NCBI GenBank assembly: GCA_949299545.1
Contig: CASGAM010000037.1
Span: 107,453-171,452, forward strand
Direction of reading: 5' to 3'
Length of the DNA: 64,000 nt
Origin: an uncultured Prevotellaceae bacterium
GTDB lineage: Bacteria; Bacteroidota; Bacteroidia; Bacteroidales; Bacteroidaceae
A model generated the notes under the pieces. It had not been told where the DNA came from. It made no database searches and worked only from the letters and a program-made list of their open reading frames with translations. This document shows, in pieces, positions 60,976 through 64,000 of the stretch; the first letter of the stretch is position 1, and every line of letters starts with the position of its first letter. The position numbers were made by a program, and so were the translations under genes.

Positions 60976-61005
60976 TTTGTATTATTCATTTTTTGACTAA
61001 GTTTG
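60976..61005 (+). promoter_or_regulatory. Promoter of ppdK
   Basis: TTTG at 60976-60979, 18 nt, TAAGTTTG at 60998-61005; the leader to ATG 61046 is about 35 nt. Confidence 0.6.
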
Positions 61006-61045
61006 CACCTATAGATTTTGTTAACTTTAAAACAACTTTGAAAAA

Positions 61046-63772
61046 ATGAGTGTAAAGAGAGTTTATACCTTCGGGAATGGTAAAGCCGAAGGTAAAGCAG
61101 ACATGAGAAACCTTTTGGGCGGTAAAGGCGCAAACCTTGCGGAAATGAACTTGATCGGCGTGCCGGTACCTCCTGGATTCACCATCACGACAGACGTTTG
61201 CAACGAATACTACGAGATTGGAAAAGACAAAGTAGTAGAATTACTGAAAGATGACGTCATCGCCTCTGTAAAACATATCGAAAACTTGATGAACTGCAAA
61301 TTCGGCGAAGCATCCAACCCGTTGCTCGTTTCCGTACGTTCAGGAGCGCGTGCATCCATGCCGGGTATGATGGATACCATTCTGAACCTCGGTCTGAACG
61401 ACGAAGTCGTTGAAGGATTGGCAGCCAAGAGCGGTAACCCAAAATTCGCATACGACTCATACCGCCGCTTCGTACAGATGTACGGCGATGTGGTTTTAGG
61501 TATGAAGCCTGTCAATAAAGAAGATATCGACCCATTTGAAGCCATCATTGAGCAAGTAAAGGAAAAACGAGGCGTTGTGCTGGACAAAGACTTGAACCTC
61601 GACGAACTCAAAGAGCTTGTAAAACTGTTCAAAGCCAGCATCAAGGAAAGAACCGGGAAGGACTTCCCCACCGATCCGATGGAACAGCTTTGGGGCGCGA
61701 TCTGTGCCGTGTTCGATTCATGGATGAACGAACGTGCCATCCTTTACCGCAAGATGGAAGGCATCCCCGCAGAATGGGGTACCGCGGTCAATGTACAGGC
61801 CATGGTGTTCGGTAACCTCGGCGAAACATCTGCCACCGGCGTATGCTTCAGCCGCGACGCCGCTACAGGTGAAAATCTTTTCAACGGCGAATGGTTAGTC
61901 AACGCACAGGGCGAAGACGTGGTAGCCGGTATCCGTACTCCGCAACAAATCACAAAGATCGGTTCACAGCGCTGGGCTGCCCTCCAGGGTATCTCCGAAG
62001 AAGAGCGCGCCTCTAAATACCCGTCCATGGAAGAAGCCATGCCGGCCATCTATAAAGAACTCGATGACCTGCAAACAAAACTGGAAAACCATTACCATGA
62101 CATGCAGGACATGGAATTCACCGTTCAAGACGGCAAATTGTGGTTCCTCCAAACCAGAAACGGCAAACGTACAGGTACGGCCATGGTGAAGATTGCCATC
62201 GACATGGTACACGAAGGCATGATCGACGAAAAGACCGCCTTGAAACGTTGCGAACCAAACAAACTCGACGAACTTCTCCACCCCATCTTCGACAAGGAAG
62301 CCGTTAAAAAAGCCAAAGTGCTGACACGCGGATTGCCCGCATCACCGGGCGCTGCTTCCGGACAAATCGTATTCTTTGCAGATGACGCAGAGAAATGGCA
62401 CAGCGACGGCCATCGTGTCGTGATGGTACGTATTGAAACCTCGCCCGAGGACCTCGCCGGTATGACAGCCGCAGAAGGTATCCTGACTGCACGTGGCGGT
62501 ATGACCTCACACGCAGCCGTTGTTGCACGCGGTATGGGTAAATGCTGCGTATCAGGTGCAGGCGCCATTTGTGTCGACTACAAGGCTAAAACCGTGGAAA
62601 TCGAAGGTCAGGTATTCAAAGAAGGCGACTATATCTCACTGAACGGTTCTACCGGAGAAGTTTATGCCGGAGAAGTTCCTACAAAAGCAGCAGAACTGAG
62701 CGGAGACTTCAAGGAACTGATGGACCTTTGCGACAAATACACCCGTCTGCAAGTACGTACAAACGCCGATACGCCTCACGATGCACAGATCGCACGCAGT
62801 TTCGGTGCCAAAGGTATCGGTCTGACTCGTACGGAACACATGTTCTTCGATGGACAGAAAATCATCGCCATGCGCGAAATGATTCTGAGCGACACGGTTG
62901 AAGGACGCGAAAAGGCATTGGCCAAACTGTTGCCATACCAGAAAGCCGACTTCAAAGGCATCCTCGAAGCCATGGACGGCTGTCCGGTCAATATTCGTCT
63001 GCTCGACCCGCCATTGCACGAGTTCGTACCCCACGATCTGAAAGGACAGGAAATCATGGCCAAAGAAATGGGTACAACCGTTGCCGAAATCCAGAAACGT
63101 GTTGAAAGCCTCTGCGAACACAACCCGATGCTTGGCCACCGCGGTTGCCGTCTGGGAATCACATTCCCCGAAATCACAGCCATGCAGACACGCGCCATCC
63201 TCAGTGCAGCCTGCGAACTCAAGAAAGAAGGCAAGAACCCGATGCCGGAAATCATGGTTCCGCTCATTGGTATCCTTTACGAGTTCAAGTCACAAAAAGA
63301 AGTCATCATGAAAACCGCAGAAGAAGTATTTGCAGAAGAAGGCGTACGCATTGACTTCGAGGTCGGAACAATGATAGAGATTCCACGTGCCGCCCTGACA
63401 GCCGACAAGATTGCGTCAGAAGCTGAATACTTCTCATTCGGCACAAACGACCTCACGCAAATGACTTTCGGATATTCACGTGACGACATCGCCAGCTTCC
63501 TGCCGGCATATCTCGAGAAGAAGATTCTTAAAGTCGACCCATTCCAGGTTCTCGACGAAAAAGGTGTAGGCCAACTCATCAAGATGGCAGTAGAAAAAGG
63601 CCGTGCCGTACGTCCGGGCATGCGAACCGGTATCTGTGGTGAACATGGCGGCGAGCCGAACTCTGTGAAATTCTGCCACCGCGTAGGCATGGATTACGCA
63701 TCCTGTTCACCGTTCCGCGTGCCCATCGCACGTTTAGCAGCGGCGCAGGCAGCGGTAGAGGATACTCTCTAA
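61046..63772 (+). CDS. ppdK: Pyruvate, phosphate dikinase
   Basis: Interconverts pyruvate, ATP and phosphate with phosphoenolpyruvate, AMP and pyrophosphate; many anaerobes use it in place of or beside pyruvate kinase. The 908-residue chain has the ATP-grasp domain (LLGGKGANLAEMN, VSVRSGARASMPGMMDTILN). The swivelling phosphohistidine domain carries the catalytic His in GGMTSHAAVVARGMGKCCVSG (H in TSHAA), and the PEP/pyruvate barrel has GIGLTRTEHMF, MLGHRGCRLGI, FGTNDLTQMTFG and the C-terminal GICGEHGGEP. All active-site elements are intact. It is monocistronic with its own promoter and is followed by a hairpin. Confidence 0.98.
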   Translation: MSVKRVYTFGNGKAEGKADMRNLLGGKGANLAEMNLIGVPVPPGFTITTDVCNEYYEIGKDKVVELLKDDVIASVKHIENLMNCKFGEASNPLLVSVRSGARASMPGMMDTILNLGLNDEVVEGLAAKSGNPKFAYDSYRRFVQMYGDVVLGMKPVNKEDIDPFEAIIEQVKEKRGVVLDKDLNLDELKELVKLFKASIKERTGKDFPTDPMEQLWGAICAVFDSWMNERAILYRKMEGIPAEWGTAVNVQAMVFGNLGETSATGVCFSRDAATGENLFNGEWLVNAQGEDVVAGIRTPQQITKIGSQRWAALQGISEEERASKYPSMEEAMPAIYKELDDLQTKLENHYHDMQDMEFTVQDGKLWFLQTRNGKRTGTAMVKIAIDMVHEGMIDEKTALKRCEPNKLDELLHPIFDKEAVKKAKVLTRGLPASPGAASGQIVFFADDAEKWHSDGHRVVMVRIETSPEDLAGMTAAEGILTARGGMTSHAAVVARGMGKCCVSGAGAICVDYKAKTVEIEGQVFKEGDYISLNGSTGEVYAGEVPTKAAELSGDFKELMDLCDKYTRLQVRTNADTPHDAQIARSFGAKGIGLTRTEHMFFDGQKIIAMREMILSDTVEGREKALAKLLPYQKADFKGILEAMDGCPVNIRLLDPPLHEFVPHDLKGQEIMAKEMGTTVAEIQKRVESLCEHNPMLGHRGCRLGITFPEITAMQTRAILSAACELKKEGKNPMPEIMVPLIGILYEFKSQKEVIMKTAEEVFAEEGVRIDFEVGTMIEIPRAALTADKIASEAEYFSFGTNDLTQMTFGYSRDDIASFLPAYLEKKILKVDPFQVLDEKGVGQLIKMAVEKGRAVRPGMRTGICGEHGGEPNSVKFCHRVGMDYASCSPFRVPIARLAAAQAAVEDTL

Positions 63773-63812
63773 GTTTAGAAGCCCTCAGGCAGAATAGCAA
63801 TTAAAATTTGTA

Positions 63813-63854
63813 TCAGGCTGTAATCTACCGATTTATACGGTGATTACAGCCTGA
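63813..63854 (+). terminator. Hairpin after ppdK, terminator-like without a T run
   Basis: TCAGGCTGTAATC (63813-63825) pairs with GATTACAGCCTGA (63842-63854), 13 bp. An inner 4-bp stem ACCG/CGGT and a 7-nt loop follow a single bulged T. It is 41 nt past the ppdK stop and no T run follows, so it may protect the 3' end. Confidence 0.6.
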
Positions 63855-63924
63855 GTTGCGTTAAGACAGTTCGTGCAGTTGACATCAAAAAATGAGCCAA
63901 ATGAGCATATTTGTTTTACTCTAT

Positions 63925-63964
63925 GTTTACCCCAAAAATCATCATGTTTACCCCTGTTTACCCC
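63925..63964 (+). repeat. Three direct copies of GTTTACCCC, helically phased
   Basis: Copies start at 63925, 63946 and 63956, with spacings of 21 and 10 nt (two turns and one turn of the helix). The first and third are followed by AAA. They lie near the right edge, upstream of whatever gene follows, and look like binding sites for one protein. Confidence 0.65.
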
Positions 63965-64000
63965 AAAGAATTTCTAGTATTTATCTAAAAAGGAAATAGG

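Noticed and set aside
63892-63999. Small open frame of 35 codons at the right edge
   Set aside because: It consists mostly of the GTTTACCCC direct repeats read in two frames, so it is better explained as a regulatory region.
1-64000. rRNA, tmRNA, RNase P RNA, insertion sequences, prophage genes
   Set aside because: I looked for these in the gaps and found no convincing signal; only tRNA-Pro is supported.

Overview
The window is about 64 kb of chromosomal, core-type DNA from a member of the order Bacteroidales (phylum Bacteroidota). Several things point there. Many genes are preceded by the Bacteroidota -7 box TAnnTTTG, sometimes with a TTTG-like -33 box 19-21 nt upstream. The set of conserved proteins is typical of the order: Na+-NQR, a TamB-like giant, a PIF1-like helicase with an HRDC end, a CCDC81-type HU/SPOR protein, a lone myo-inositol-phosphate synthase and pyruvate phosphate dikinase. 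I cannot name the genus from sequence alone. I found no IS element, prophage, CRISPR array or rRNA; the only RNA gene is one tRNA-Pro(TGG).

Layout. 1-5660 (minus): operon nqrABCDEF for the sodium-pumping NADH:quinone reductase. nqrF runs off the left edge, and NqrC carries an extra N-terminal rubredoxin domain. 5838-15925 (plus): tamB, nth, pgk, an orphan SsuA/THI5-type lipoprotein and a TPR protein. 16336-21046 (plus): a phosphate uptake block, porin-pstS-pstC-pstA-pstB, with no phoU following. 21548-24443: a PIF1-like helicase facing two small conserved genes. 24781-29237 (plus): trkH, cysQ, a LysR regulator and a YeiH-type permease with a LysR-type box between the last two. 29512-40768 (plus): asparaginase, ZIP metal transporter, inositol-phosphate synthase, MutS2, an AMP-forming acyl-CoA synthetase and an M16 protease. 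40838-42578 (minus): an ACT protein and phenylacetate-CoA ligase. 42763-46114 (plus): a K+ channel, a copper ATPase and tRNA-Pro. 46296-53598 (minus): an RND efflux operon ending in a pyridoxamine kinase, and a HAD phosphatase. 53759-59464 (plus): a tight five-gene operon (HU/SPOR protein, zinc-ribbon FHA protein, Tex, Cof-type HAD, DAACS symporter). 59478-63772: rlmD (minus) and ppdK (plus).

The physiology hangs together. Na+-NQR can supply the sodium gradient that the DAACS symporter, and perhaps TrkH, would use. PPDK, PGK, asparaginase and the CoA ligases fit an anaerobic gut-type central metabolism. CysQ with LysR/YeiH suggests sulfur-compound handling.

The most unusual items are: (1) a modular intergenic repeat family, with an 11-nt core followed by spacers of 11 or 10 nt, present at three unlinked intergenic sites; (2) the rubredoxin-NqrC fusion; (3) three helically phased GTTTACCCC copies at the right edge; (4) several long perfect or near-perfect intergenic hairpins; (5) a probable leaderless promoter for the HU/SPOR operon; and (6) a tamB gene whose natural N-terminus lies upstream of any canonical start codon.
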